Below are positions 9,068-16,309 of a DNA stretch of 64,000 bases, piece by piece. Made by a program: the position numbers and the translations under genes. Origin of the DNA: CAZSSM01 sp964609385 (GTDB lineage Bacteria > Planctomycetota > Planctomycetia > Isosphaerales > Isosphaeraceae); assembly GCA_964609385.1 (NCBI GenBank), contig CAZSSM010000002.1:121053-185052 (forward strand). The letters run 5' to 3'. The notes under the pieces were generated by a model. That model saw nothing but the letters and a program-made list of their open reading frames with translations, did not search any database and was not told the origin of the DNA. Each line of letters starts with the position of its first letter. The stretch's first letter is position 1.

Positions 9068-9976
9068 ATGAATCGCCCGATGACCCTGATCGGCCTCACC
9101 ATTCCGACCCTGGTCGCGGCCCTACTGATCGGCTGCGCGGGGGAATCCCTCATGGATGAGTCGATCGGTATGGAAGGCGGATCGGTGTCCGAGTCCTACG
9201 CGACCGCCCAACCCGATGCCGGGGCCGTCAACCAAGTCCCATCGACGCTCGAGCGCAAGATCATTTACACCGGCGAGGTCGGCTTGCAAGTCGAGTCGGT
9301 GGAGGCGTTCGCCGACGACTTGACCGTGCTGATCGCGGAATTCGAGGGTTATCTCGCCTCATCATACCTGGAAGGCTCGACGGCAACGAGTCGCTCGGGA
9401 ACATGGACTGTCCGGATCCCCTCCGAGCGATTCCAGGCTTTCCTCGTCGCCCTCAACGGCCTCGGCGAACCGATCCGCGTCCGCACCGACTCCCAAGACG
9501 TCAGTGAGGAATTCTACGACCTCAGGGCCCGGCTCAAGAACAAAGAGATCGAGGAAGAGCGATTTCAGGGATACCTCGCCAACCCCGACATCACCAAAGT
9601 GAAAGACATCCTCGAGATCGAGAGAGAGCTGTCCCGCGTGCGCGGCGAGATCGAGCAGATGCAGGGGCGACTGAATCGACTCTCCGACCTGACATCGCTA
9701 TCCACGATCACGATCCAGGTCAATCAGATCAGTGAAGCACCCGCCCTTGAACTGCCCGGGTTCGGCACACGGGTTGGCCGGACGTTCATGGCCTCAGTCG
9801 AGGATCTCGTCGAACTGGGCGAGTCGATCGTCCTAGGTTTCGCCGCCGCCGTCCCGTGGATCCCCGTCATTCTCGCCTCCCTCGGCGTGCTCTGGTGGGC
9901 GTTTCGACGGCTCACGAGGCGGGCCACGCCTCCGCCCCTCAACAGCCCGGACAGCCCAGATGCACAGCATGGTTAA
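9068..9976 (+). CDS. DUF4349 lipoprotein
   Basis: This 302-residue protein starts at ATG 9068 after GGGAG; the frame extends 45 residues further upstream without support. It has a lipoprotein signal peptide ending in LLIGC, an acidic linker, then a DUF4349 domain (about residues 60-225) including ERKIIYTGEV, WTVRIPSERF and a helical hairpin with EIERELSRVRGEIE, and finally a C-terminal membrane helix (about 258-283) followed by basic residues. DUF4349 proteins are anchored envelope proteins of unknown role. Having both a lipobox and a C-terminal membrane segment is common in this family. Confidence 0.88.
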   Translation: MNRPMTLIGLTIPTLVAALLIGCAGESLMDESIGMEGGSVSESYATAQPDAGAVNQVPSTLERKIIYTGEVGLQVESVEAFADDLTVLIAEFEGYLASSYLEGSTATSRSGTWTVRIPSERFQAFLVALNGLGEPIRVRTDSQDVSEEFYDLRARLKNKEIEEERFQGYLANPDITKVKDILEIERELSRVRGEIEQMQGRLNRLSDLTSLSTITIQVNQISEAPALELPGFGTRVGRTFMASVEDLVELGESIVLGFAAAVPWIPVILASLGVLWWAFRRLTRRATPPPLNSPDSPDAQHG

Positions 9977-10301
9977 CCCGACGCTAAAATTTCGTTTATT
10001 AAACACATTAAATTAACGAGAGAAATTTGAATGCTCTTGTATTTAATTGCAAAAGTGTCAAGTGCAAACTTGATAAGAACTGTGACTTAGAAAAAGTCGA
10101 AACCATTATAGAGCAGTCCGCTTTCGCTATTCCAAATGCTGAGGCTGGATTGGCTGTTGAGGAGGGCCTTTCGCAAGCTCGTCATCGACGAGATCTTGTC
10201 TACCGAAAAATCTCACCGAGTGGTTGGAAAGCTGGGGTCCACGACAGAATTCGTCGAAGTCGTCCTGCCCCGGATAAAATAGAGACGCCTCTTGTCACGG
10301 G
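9977..10301. other. Low-GC stretch with possible degraded coding remnant
   Basis: The stretch is markedly more AT-rich than its surroundings, especially 9985-10150. A 106-residue frame runs from a TTG at 10027 through the arsR promoter region. Its beginning, ALVFNCKSVKCKL, loosely recalls the N-terminus of acetate kinase with the GSSS part missing, but nothing further in the frame supports this, so it is at best a remnant. The composition suggests the border of an acquired segment. Confidence 0.3.
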
Positions 10302-10317
10302 TACACGATATCGTGTA
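10302..10317. promoter_or_regulatory. 16-bp perfect palindrome, probable ArsR operator
   Basis: TACACGATATCGTGTA is a perfect palindrome that ends 26 bases before the arsR start codon. Autoregulated ArsR/SmtB repressors bind short inverted repeats over their own promoters, so this is the natural operator candidate for the arsenic operon. A -10-like GATAAAAT lies at 10273-10280, just upstream. Confidence 0.6.
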
Positions 10318-10343
10318 ATCGTGAAAAGAGAGGACCAGTGCCG

Positions 10344-10757
10344 ATGACGAAGAAGAAACCGACCTCGACCGAACCCGCCTGCTTCTTACCCGAGGCCCCG
10401 TGCTCATCGCGGACGCCGCTTGCCGACCGACCGCTCCTCTCATTCGTCGACGCGGTCAAGGTGATGGCCCTCTTCAAGGTGCTCTCGAACGACACCCGGA
10501 TTCGGCTCCTGCACCACCTGGTGAGGAGCGGCGAGGCCACGGTCACCGACCTCGCGAAGGCTCTCGGCTTGAAGCCACAAGCGGTCTCGAACCAACTCGT
10601 GCGGCTCTCGGATACCGGCATGCTCCGGTCTCGCCGCGAGGGGAACCATATGTATTACCGGGTCGTGAACGGCTGCGTCGCTCCGCTCCTCGACCTGGCC
10701 CTCTGCTTGATGGAAGACGAGGGGAAACCGAAACCTGAGAACGGAGGAGAGCGATGA
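10344..10757 (+). CDS. arsR: ArsR/SmtB family arsenic-responsive repressor
   Basis: This 137-residue winged-helix repressor has its DNA-recognition region in residues about 66-88 (VTDLAKALGLKPQAVSNQL), followed by the beta-wing SRREGNHMYYRV. It has four cysteines, at 13, 20, 111 and 121. The classical ELCVCDL arsenic site in the DNA-binding helix is absent, so arsenite is probably bound by the N-terminal pair, the C-terminal pair or both, as in alternative ArsR types. The start was set at ATG 10344; a GTG at 10338 is also possible after AGAGAGGA. The stop overlaps the arsM start as ATGA. It should repress the operon until arsenite is present. Confidence 0.88.
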   Translation: MTKKKPTSTEPACFLPEAPCSSRTPLADRPLLSFVDAVKVMALFKVLSNDTRIRLLHHLVRSGEATVTDLAKALGLKPQAVSNQLVRLSDTGMLRSRREGNHMYYRVVNGCVAPLLDLALCLMEDEGKPKPENGGER

Positions 10758-11641
10758 GCAAGGGCATCGAAGAGGTCGTGAGGCAGAAGTATGCGGCGGT
10801 CGCGGCGAGTTCGCTGACCAATGAGAACGCGGGCGTCCAGGCCGTGGCCGAGGCGTTTGGCTACTCGGCCGAGGAGCTTTCAAGCCTCCCGGCCGAGGCA
10901 AACATGGGGCTCTCCTGCGGGAACCCAACGGCCACGGCCAACCTGCGGCCCGGCGAAGTCGTAGTTGACCTCGGCTCAGGCGGCGGTATCGACGTGCTCC
11001 TCGCGGCGAAGAAGGTCGGACCGGAGGGGAAGGCCATCGGCATCGACATGACCGATGAGATGCTCGACCGGGCACGCACGAACGCCGAGAAAGCCGGGGC
11101 CTCAAACGCCGAGTTCAAGAAAGGTACCATCGACGAGCTGCCGCTCGAGGACGCCTCGGCCGACTGCATCATCTCCAACTGTGTCATCAATCTCGCCCCG
11201 GACAAGCGGGCCGTATTCCGCGAGATGGACCGCGTCTTGAAGCCCGGCGGTCGCGTTGCGGTCTCAGATATCGCCCTCAAGAAGCAGCTTCCTCCCGAAA
11301 TTCGCCAAGACCTCCTCGCCTATGTTGGGTGCATCGCCGGGGCTATTTCCATCGAGGAGTACCGCGAGGGTTTAAAGGAAGCGGGGTTCGCTCATGTGGA
11401 AATCATCGACTCTGGGGCCGACCTGAACGCCTACGCCCAGATTGAGGGGCAGGTCGAGTGCTGTGGAGGCGCGATGGCGAGCGAGCCCGAGCCGGCGATC
11501 ATCGGGGCCGCCTCGTGCTGTTCCCCTCCCGCCGAGTCGAAGACGCCTGAACTCATCTCGAAGCTCGCGGAACTCACTCGTCGCTACGATATCAACGACT
11601 ACGCAGCAAGCGTGAAAGTGTTTGCCGTCAAGCCTCGCTAA
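10754..11641 (+). CDS. arsM: Arsenite S-adenosylmethionine methyltransferase
   Basis: This 295-residue enzyme methylates arsenite using SAM. It has the SAM-binding loop VDLGSGGGID (71-80), acidic GIDMT and the SNCVINL motif. The three cysteines needed for arsenite binding in ArsM are present: Cys55 in LSCGNP, Cys143 in NCVINL and Cys193 in VGCIAGA. The C-terminal region carries two additional Cys-Cys pairs (236-237 and 255-256), a common feature of longer ArsM and animal AS3MT proteins. It overlaps arsR by four bases, indicating translational coupling, and precedes the arsC remnant by nine bases. Confidence 0.95.
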   Translation: MSKGIEEVVRQKYAAVAASSLTNENAGVQAVAEAFGYSAEELSSLPAEANMGLSCGNPTATANLRPGEVVVDLGSGGGIDVLLAAKKVGPEGKAIGIDMTDEMLDRARTNAEKAGASNAEFKKGTIDELPLEDASADCIISNCVINLAPDKRAVFREMDRVLKPGGRVAVSDIALKKQLPPEIRQDLLAYVGCIAGAISIEEYREGLKEAGFAHVEIIDSGADLNAYAQIEGQVECCGGAMASEPEPAIIGAASCCSPPAESKTPELISKLAELTRRYDINDYAASVKVFAVKPR

Positions 11642-11650
11642 GGAAACCTT

Positions 11651-11812
11651 ATGAACGAGACACCGAAGACGATCCTCTTCGTCTGTGTCCACAACGCGGG
11701 TCGATCACAGATGGCCGAAGCGTTCACCAATGCGCTCGCCGGGAAGCGAGGGGTTTCCCTGCGAAGTGAGTCGGCCATGCTCACGAAGTTCGCCGAGGAG
11801 CCGGAGCCATGA
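11651..11812 (+). pseudogene. arsC: Truncated ArsC arsenate reductase (53 residues)
   Basis: A short frame starting at ATG 11651 encodes ILFVCVHNAGRSQMAEAF, the phosphate-binding CX5R loop and first helix of thioredoxin-type, LMW-phosphatase-like arsenate reductases. After about 40 residues the similarity stops and the frame ends with a short acidic tail, where a normal ArsC continues for about 80-90 more residues carrying the other redox cysteines. The stop overlaps the acr3 start as ATGA, so the frame survived. I read this as an in-frame internal deletion leaving a start and an end. The product cannot reduce arsenate by the usual Cys relay. Its remaining use may be translational coupling to acr3. 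Confidence 0.8.
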
Positions 11813-12912
11813 CCACCGAAGCCGCAACTTGCCACCCGAAGCTTGGCGGGCGTCTGTCGTTCCTCGATCGGTTCCTGACGCTCTGGATTTTCCTCGCCAT
11901 GATCCTTGGCGTGGTCCTCGGCCGGTTCGCCCCATCAGTCACGGAGAGCATCACACGGCTCTCGGTCGGCACCACCTCGATTCCGATTGCGGTGGGTCTC
12001 ATCCTCATGATGTACCCTCCGCTCGCCAAGGTCCGATACGAGCGGCTCCCCGAGATCTTTCAGAATACGCGGGTCCTGGGTCTCTCGCTCGTCCAGAACT
12101 GGGTGATCGGGCCGCTCCTCATGTTCGGCCTGGCCCTCGCGTTCCTCTCGGACCGGCCCGAGTACGCGATCGGGCTCATCATGATTGGGCTCGCCCGCTG
12201 CATCGCGATGGTCATCGTCTGGAACGAACTCGCCAAGGGCGATTCCGACTATGCGGCGGGCCTGGTCGCGTTCAACTCGGTGTTCCAAGTGCTCTTCTAC
12301 TCGTTCTATGCCTGGCTCTTCGTGAAGGTGCTCCCGCCGCTCGTGGGCGTCAACTTCGGCGACGTGGACCTTTCCCGAATCACCATCGGCGCGATTGCCC
12401 AAAGTGTCTTTATCTACCTTGGGATTCCCTTCCTTGCCGGGATGCTCACGCGGCTCGTGCTCCTTCGGGCCAAGGGACGCCAGTGGTACGAGGGGCGTTT
12501 CATTCCGGCGATAAGCCCCATCACGCTCGTCTCACTCCTCTTCACCATCGTTTTGATGTTCTCACTCCAGGGGCAGAACATCGTGGCCCTACCTCTCGAC
12601 GTGTTGCGGATTGCCCTGCCACTGCTCATCTACTTCGTCGTGATGTTCTTCGTCTCGTTCTGGATGGGGCGACAGCTCGGGGCCGACTACTCGAAGACGG
12701 CGACCCTTGCGTTCACGGCGGCGTCGAACAACTTCGAACTCGCCATTGCCGTGGCGGTTGCTGTCTTCGGCATCAGTTCGGGGGCCGCGTTTGCGGCCGT
12801 CATCGGCCCGCTCGTCGAGGTCCCGGTCCTGATCGGCTTGGTCAACGTCGCGTTCTTCTTGCAGCGGCGTTATTTTACCGAAGCGGCTCCGGTCCTGAAC
12901 GAAGCACGATGA
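11809..12912 (+). CDS. acr3: Arsenite efflux permease ACR3
   Basis: This 367-residue transporter has about ten membrane segments and belongs to the ACR3/BASS superfamily. It exports arsenite using the proton gradient. Diagnostic motifs are NWVIGPLLMFGLA and GLARCIAMVIVWNELAKGD, which contains the conserved essential cysteine, and later AFTAASNNFELAIAVA. It follows the arsC remnant with an ATGA overlap. The operon thus offers sensing, methylation and export but no visible intact arsenate reductase. Confidence 0.95.
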   Translation: MTTEAATCHPKLGGRLSFLDRFLTLWIFLAMILGVVLGRFAPSVTESITRLSVGTTSIPIAVGLILMMYPPLAKVRYERLPEIFQNTRVLGLSLVQNWVIGPLLMFGLALAFLSDRPEYAIGLIMIGLARCIAMVIVWNELAKGDSDYAAGLVAFNSVFQVLFYSFYAWLFVKVLPPLVGVNFGDVDLSRITIGAIAQSVFIYLGIPFLAGMLTRLVLLRAKGRQWYEGRFIPAISPITLVSLLFTIVLMFSLQGQNIVALPLDVLRIALPLLIYFVVMFFVSFWMGRQLGADYSKTATLAFTAASNNFELAIAVAVAVFGISSGAAFAAVIGPLVEVPVLIGLVNVAFFLQRRYFTEAAPVLNEAR

Positions 12913-12964
12913 GGGCCCAGCCCCAATGGTCGTTCGGCGCGCTCGTGCCCAGTCGTTGTCGAGC

Positions 12965-13816
12965 TCAGTCGGGTTGGTCGGCGCGATCCGTCCTTCCAGA
13001 GAGTTCGACGTAGGCGAGGACAACGATCAGGCCACAGAGGGTGATACAGAGGTCGAGGCTGACCTGGATGCCGAGGAAGCCGAGGATCTGATCGGCGCGG
13101 GGTCGCGGCTCGAAGAGCCGTTGATAGATCCCATAGCAGACGGTGGCGGCGACGGCTTGGAGCCCGGCCAGGCAGAACCAGGTCAGGACCAGGGATCCCC
13201 GACGCGATCGGCTCAGTTCCCGGCTCCGACGGAGCGAGTCCCAACGCGATCGGCCGTCGTCTGATTCCAGGACGAGGATCGGGTCGACGAGGACGAACTG
13301 GGCGGCCAGCAGGCAGCCGGGCACGATCAACAAGGTCAGGCCGCCGAGGGTCAGGCCGATCGTCACGCAACGCATCACCAAGAGCGACCACCAGTGGGCC
13401 GGCCCGGCCAACAACGCATCGCTGATGCTGACCGGTTGGCCGTGGACCATCGGCTCGCCGGCCCGATAGACCATCGCCAGGTGCAGCATCGTGATCGCGA
13501 AGAGCAGGATCAATCCCAGGGGGACCGTCGATTCCTCGGGGATCCAACCGCTTCGGATGATCAGGAAGGCCAGCAGCTTCAAGGGCACCGACGCGCAGAG
13601 GATTAATCCGATCACGACCGGGAAGTGCTCCCCCATCAACCTCAGGGCGTCGACCAGTTTGGTCAGCAACGAGGTCGACGGGCGGATCCGCTTGGCCGGG
13701 GGCTCCTCTTCGGTCGGCTCGATCCAGGGATCGGGATGTGGGTCAGGCCCGAGGTCCGAGGCCGGCGCCGCGTAGGGATTCGGGGTCGGCCGTCGACTCC
13801 GGGGACCGCGATCCAT
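12965..13816 (-). CDS. Multi-pass membrane protein with NPYAAP N-terminal motif
   Basis: This 283-residue protein starts at ATG 13816, preceded by GGAGGT; the frame extends 26 residues more without support. A Pro-rich cytoplasmic N-terminus with PNPYAAPASD, seen in many planctomycete membrane proteins, is followed by about six hydrophobic segments (about residues 70-270). A segment resembling SRWDSLRRSRELSRSRRG separates two helices, as in the DUF975/YciC-like or glycerophosphodiester-phosphodiesterase membrane domain families. It is convergent with acr3 across 52 bases. The function is unknown. Confidence 0.75.
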   Translation of the reverse strand: MDRGPRSRRPTPNPYAAPASDLGPDPHPDPWIEPTEEEPPAKRIRPSTSLLTKLVDALRLMGEHFPVVIGLILCASVPLKLLAFLIIRSGWIPEESTVPLGLILLFAITMLHLAMVYRAGEPMVHGQPVSISDALLAGPAHWWSLLVMRCVTIGLTLGGLTLLIVPGCLLAAQFVLVDPILVLESDDGRSRWDSLRRSRELSRSRRGSLVLTWFCLAGLQAVAATVCYGIYQRLFEPRPRADQILGFLGIQVSLDLCITLCGLIVVLAYVELSGRTDRADQPD

Positions 13817-14143
13817 GGCGGGACCTCCGTTGAGGGCTCGGGTCGAGAGATCGTCCAGGCGATCCTCAGAAGGGATAGGGATCCCGACAAGCAATCAAAT
13901 CAGGCGATGGGGCGTCGGCGACCGACCGCATTGATTTCCACGTCACTAGCCTATCGCCGCGATCCCCGTCCCGACACCCAACCCGGCCCGGATCCAACGC
14001 TCGTTGAGGGGACTGTCGTCGAGGCGTCGGCGATTGCGACGGATTTCGGAGAAGACGTCCGATCGATCGGGTCGTCGCGCGGTGCGGATCCGTCGCGCGA
14101 CCGCGAGGGTTCGGTCGGACCGGATGGGGGACGAGGACCGACC
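13817..14143. other. Divergent intergenic region, no gene seen
   Basis: The region contains the ribosome binding site of the minus-strand membrane gene at its left end and should hold the promoters of both divergent genes. The long upstream extension of the acyltransferase frame across this region is not supported, since the best start is at 14144. No repeat or RNA was recognised. Confidence 0.4.
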
Positions 14144-15280
14144 ATGCGACGGATCACCGAACTGGACGCGATGCGCGGGCTGACCGCCCTGGCCATTCTG
14201 ATCTACCATATGCATCCGGAATGGTCCGGCACCCTCTCACGCGTCGACCTGTTCCTGGTCCTCTCCGGGTACCTGACGGCGACGGTGGCGATGCGCTCGG
14301 TCCGAACCGCCGGGGACCTGCCTCGCCACTATCTCCGGCGCGTCCTGCGGATCTGGCCGGCCTACCTCTGTGTCCTGGCGCTCGTCGTCGTCCTGAACCC
14401 TTGGATGAGCCGTCCGTTCCCGCTCGACGGCCTGTTCTCCTACGCGACGATGACGCAGAACGTCTCCGACTACTGGGGGGGCCGTCCTCCCGAATTCTCC
14501 GGGTATTTCTTCCACACTTGGACGCTCGCCATCATCGAGCATTACTATTTGATGTGGCCGTTGCTTTGGTTGCTGATCGGTTCCCAACATCCGAGGCTCC
14601 TCAACGCGGTCCTCATCGCATTGTTGGCGGCCTCGGTCGCCTCGAGGTCGGCCGGGCTCAGCGGGGTCGTCTTGCTGGGCCGTTGCGATGGCCTGGTCCT
14701 CGGGAGTCTATTGGCGATCTGGACCGGTGATCGGGAGGCGGTCCGGTCGCGATTGGGGTGGTATCGGGTCGGGTTCGCCGCCTCGGCGTTGGTGGCCGGC
14801 CTCGCGATGCTCGGAGCGATTCCCTTGACCCCCCCGAAGAACGAGCCGGGGCCGATGTCGATGGACGCGTCGTTGGCGATCTCGGCCTCGTCACTCTTGT
14901 ATTTCGGCCTGCTCGGTTTGATCGTGACCGCCTCGGGGCATCGATGGCTCGCCCCGCTCCGCCACCCGGGCCTGGTCGCGCTCGGGGCAACCAGCTACGG
15001 GATCTATTTGTATCATCCGTTGGTGATCGTCGCGGCGGGTCGTGGCTGTCGGGCCTTGGGAATCTCGATGTTTCCATGGATCGACCTGATCCAGGTCGCG
15101 ATCTGTTTGGTCATCGCAATGGGGTCCTACCATCTGCTCGAGAAACCGCTGCTCCGCCTGAAATCCCGGATCCCCGCGCGACTCGGGGGGCGTTCCCCGG
15201 GCGCGACAACCTCGAGTGAATCGCAACGGCCTGGCTGGCCCGAGGTCGGGATCATCGCCAAGACCGAGCGGGTCGGGTGA
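14144..15280 (+). CDS. Acyltransferase-3 family membrane protein
   Basis: This 378-residue protein with about ten membrane segments matches the acyltransferase 3 family (OafA/NodX type), which acylates sugars of surface glycans or other exported molecules. The N-terminal motif is ELDAMRGLTALAILIYHMHPEW, with the His expected in the active site; later come the arginine-rich YLRRVLRIWPAY and a C-terminal SYGIYLYHP motif. The start ATG at 14144 follows a GGGGGACGAGG purine stretch; a longer frame runs back to 13625. The tail after the last helix is basic. The acceptor is unknown; it could act on an envelope glycan. Confidence 0.9.
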   Translation: MRRITELDAMRGLTALAILIYHMHPEWSGTLSRVDLFLVLSGYLTATVAMRSVRTAGDLPRHYLRRVLRIWPAYLCVLALVVVLNPWMSRPFPLDGLFSYATMTQNVSDYWGGRPPEFSGYFFHTWTLAIIEHYYLMWPLLWLLIGSQHPRLLNAVLIALLAASVASRSAGLSGVVLLGRCDGLVLGSLLAIWTGDREAVRSRLGWYRVGFAASALVAGLAMLGAIPLTPPKNEPGPMSMDASLAISASSLLYFGLLGLIVTASGHRWLAPLRHPGLVALGATSYGIYLYHPLVIVAAGRGCRALGISMFPWIDLIQVAICLVIAMGSYHLLEKPLLRLKSRIPARLGGRSPGATTSSESQRPGWPEVGIIAKTERVG

Positions 15281-15404
15281 TCGCGAGGTCGTGTCGGCCT
15301 CCCGCCACGGCCGGTAGAATCGGGGAGGCGATCGCTCCAAGAACCGATCGATCGTCGTTTGAAGCGGACTGACGATTTTGGGGTTCCATGGAAGCGAAGG
15401 GCGC

Positions 15405-16304
15405 ATGATGTCGAGTGATCCGATCGGATTCGTGGGGCTCGGCCTCATGGGCCAGCCGATGGCGGCCAACGTGTTGCGTGCCGGGTATCGGTTGCGGGTC
15501 TACAACCGGACAGCGGCCCGCGCCGAGCCACTGGTTGCCCGAGGAGCCGAGGTGGTCGATCGGGTCGAGCATGTGGTCGAACCGGGCGGTTTGGTCCTGT
15601 CGTGCCTGGCCGACGATGCGGCCTTGGAGTCGGTTCTGGGCGTTCCGGCGTTCTTTGAGGCGCTGGGCCCCGACGGGGTCCACGTGTCGATGAGCACGAT
15701 CGCTCCGGAGACGGCGGCGTGGTTCGCCGAACGGCACGAGGCTGCGGGCAGCCGTTACGTGGCCGCGCCGATCATGGGCCGGCCCGACGCGGTCGCCGAG
15801 GCTCGGCAGTTCTATCTGGTCTCCGGCCCCGAACCGGCCGTCGCGCGGGCGCAGCCGATCCTCAAGGCGGTCGGGTCACGCCTCTTCCGGTTCGGCGACT
15901 CGCCGACGGCCGCGCACGTGGCCAAGCTCAGCACCAACTTCCTGATCGCTTCGACCATCGAGGCGATCGGAGAGGCCTACGCCCTCTGCGAGAAGCACGG
16001 GGTCGACGTCGAATCGTTCTATCAGATGTTCTCAGAGACGCTGTTCAATAATCCGATCCACACCAACTATGGGCGTCAGATCGCCGATCGGACCTATCGC
16101 GATCCCCTGTTCCGCCTCCGGTTGGGCCGTAAGGACGTCCGACTCGTCCAAGCGGCGGCGGCCTCGGTGGAGTTGCCGATGCCGATGGCCAGCGTGTTGG
16201 TCGATCGTTACACCCAGGCGGTCGCGGCAGGCCTCGGCGAGTACGATTGGACCGGTGTGACCGAAGTGATCCGCCGGGATGCCGGACTGTCCTACCCTGA
16301 TTGA
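15405..16304 (+). CDS. NAD(P)-dependent 3-hydroxyisobutyrate dehydrogenase-like oxidoreductase
   Basis: This 299-residue protein belongs to the beta-hydroxyacid dehydrogenase family. It has the N-terminal GFVGLGLMGQPMA dinucleotide-binding loop, the RPD segment in an APIMGRPDAV motif, and the VAKLSTNFL helix carrying the catalytic lysine, followed by a helical C-terminal domain (about 165-295). Family members oxidise small beta-hydroxyacids or reduce tartronate/succinate semialdehyde; the substrate here is not assigned. It starts at ATG 15405 or 15408 after GAAGG. It ends five bases from the convergent PEP-CTERM gene. Confidence 0.9.
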   Translation: MMSSDPIGFVGLGLMGQPMAANVLRAGYRLRVYNRTAARAEPLVARGAEVVDRVEHVVEPGGLVLSCLADDAALESVLGVPAFFEALGPDGVHVSMSTIAPETAAWFAERHEAAGSRYVAAPIMGRPDAVAEARQFYLVSGPEPAVARAQPILKAVGSRLFRFGDSPTAAHVAKLSTNFLIASTIEAIGEAYALCEKHGVDVESFYQMFSETLFNNPIHTNYGRQIADRTYRDPLFRLRLGRKDVRLVQAAAASVELPMPMASVLVDRYTQAVAAGLGEYDWTGVTEVIRRDAGLSYPD

Positions 16305-16309
16305 CCGCG

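Noticed and set aside
13625..14143. Long upstream extension of the acyltransferase frame
   Set aside because: It overlaps the divergent membrane gene on the other strand. The ATG at 14144 has the conserved family N-terminus directly after it.
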